Assembly (NCBI GenBank): GCA_030248065.1
Contig: JASAMV010001944.1
Span: 110,635-174,634 of the forward strand
Origin: Rhynchonema sp. JSB1_4
Taxonomy: Eukaryota; Nematoda; Chromadorea; Monhysterida; Xyalidae
Direction of reading: 5' to 3'
Length of the DNA: 64,000 nt
Below are positions 63,925 through 64,000 of this stretch, piece by piece. A program made the position numbers and the translations under genes. A model generated the notes under the pieces. The model was given only the letters and a program-made list of their open reading frames with translations. It did not search any database and was not told where the DNA came from. Numbering within the stretch: the first letter of the stretch is position 1; each line of letters starts with the position of its first letter.

Positions 63925-64000
63925 GTATCTACACTACATGTGTCACACAAGGAGTAAAAAATCGGCGCCTGAACACTTCAGTTTTGCAGCATAACCTTAT

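Overview
The window is animal genomic DNA: genes are split into many exons with GT-AG introns, most of the sequence is non-coding, and it is full of small transposon-like inverted repeats. The best taxonomic clue is the Pax6 gene. Its paired domain has residues typical of nematode VAB-3 (GHTGVNQ, CRYYE, LAAQKEQQ), and several genes have a TTTCAG-type acceptor just upstream of the ATG, as expected if a spliced leader is trans-spliced on. I infer a nematode or close ecdysozoan relative with fairly large introns; the species cannot be named from the sequence. All exon models were built by hand from reading frame, splice-site phase and family recall, without searches.

Layout. 1-3203 (minus): the first eleven exons of a large secreted or membrane protein with a REJ (receptor for egg jelly, polycystin-1 type) region, running off the left edge. 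5463-6574 (minus): a 70-residue secreted two-cysteine peptide gene and, upstream of it, a possible multi-pass membrane protein gene interrupted by a small hAT-type element. 7106-9193: a 2.1 kb foldback transposon whose inverted arms are GGGCCC minisatellites, with a perfect 8-bp target duplication. 9.2-19.7 kb: no gene recognised. 19793-41313 (plus): a complete Pax6/VAB-3 gene, 13 coding exons and 535 residues, with introns from 65 bp to 9 kb. 44396-45656 (minus): a 245-residue ankyrin-repeat protein. 46717-54239 (minus): a complete 15-exon scaffold A subunit of protein phosphatase 2A (610 residues), whose two largest introns (1.4 and 2.4 kb) are packed with repeats. 55.8-56.8 kb: three inverted-repeat structures in a row, the last a perfect 88-bp hairpin. 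57607-57857 (minus): a 52-residue secreted aromatic-rich peptide with a TATA box. 63379-63924 (plus): a neuropeptide precursor with repeated LTYGxWS units between KR sites, probably continuing past the right edge.

The genes are not a functional cluster. Pax6 is a developmental transcription factor, the PP2A subunit is housekeeping, and the rest encode secreted, membrane or ankyrin proteins. The most original items are the neuropeptide precursor, the two small secreted proteins, the minisatellite-armed foldback transposon and the perfect hairpin.
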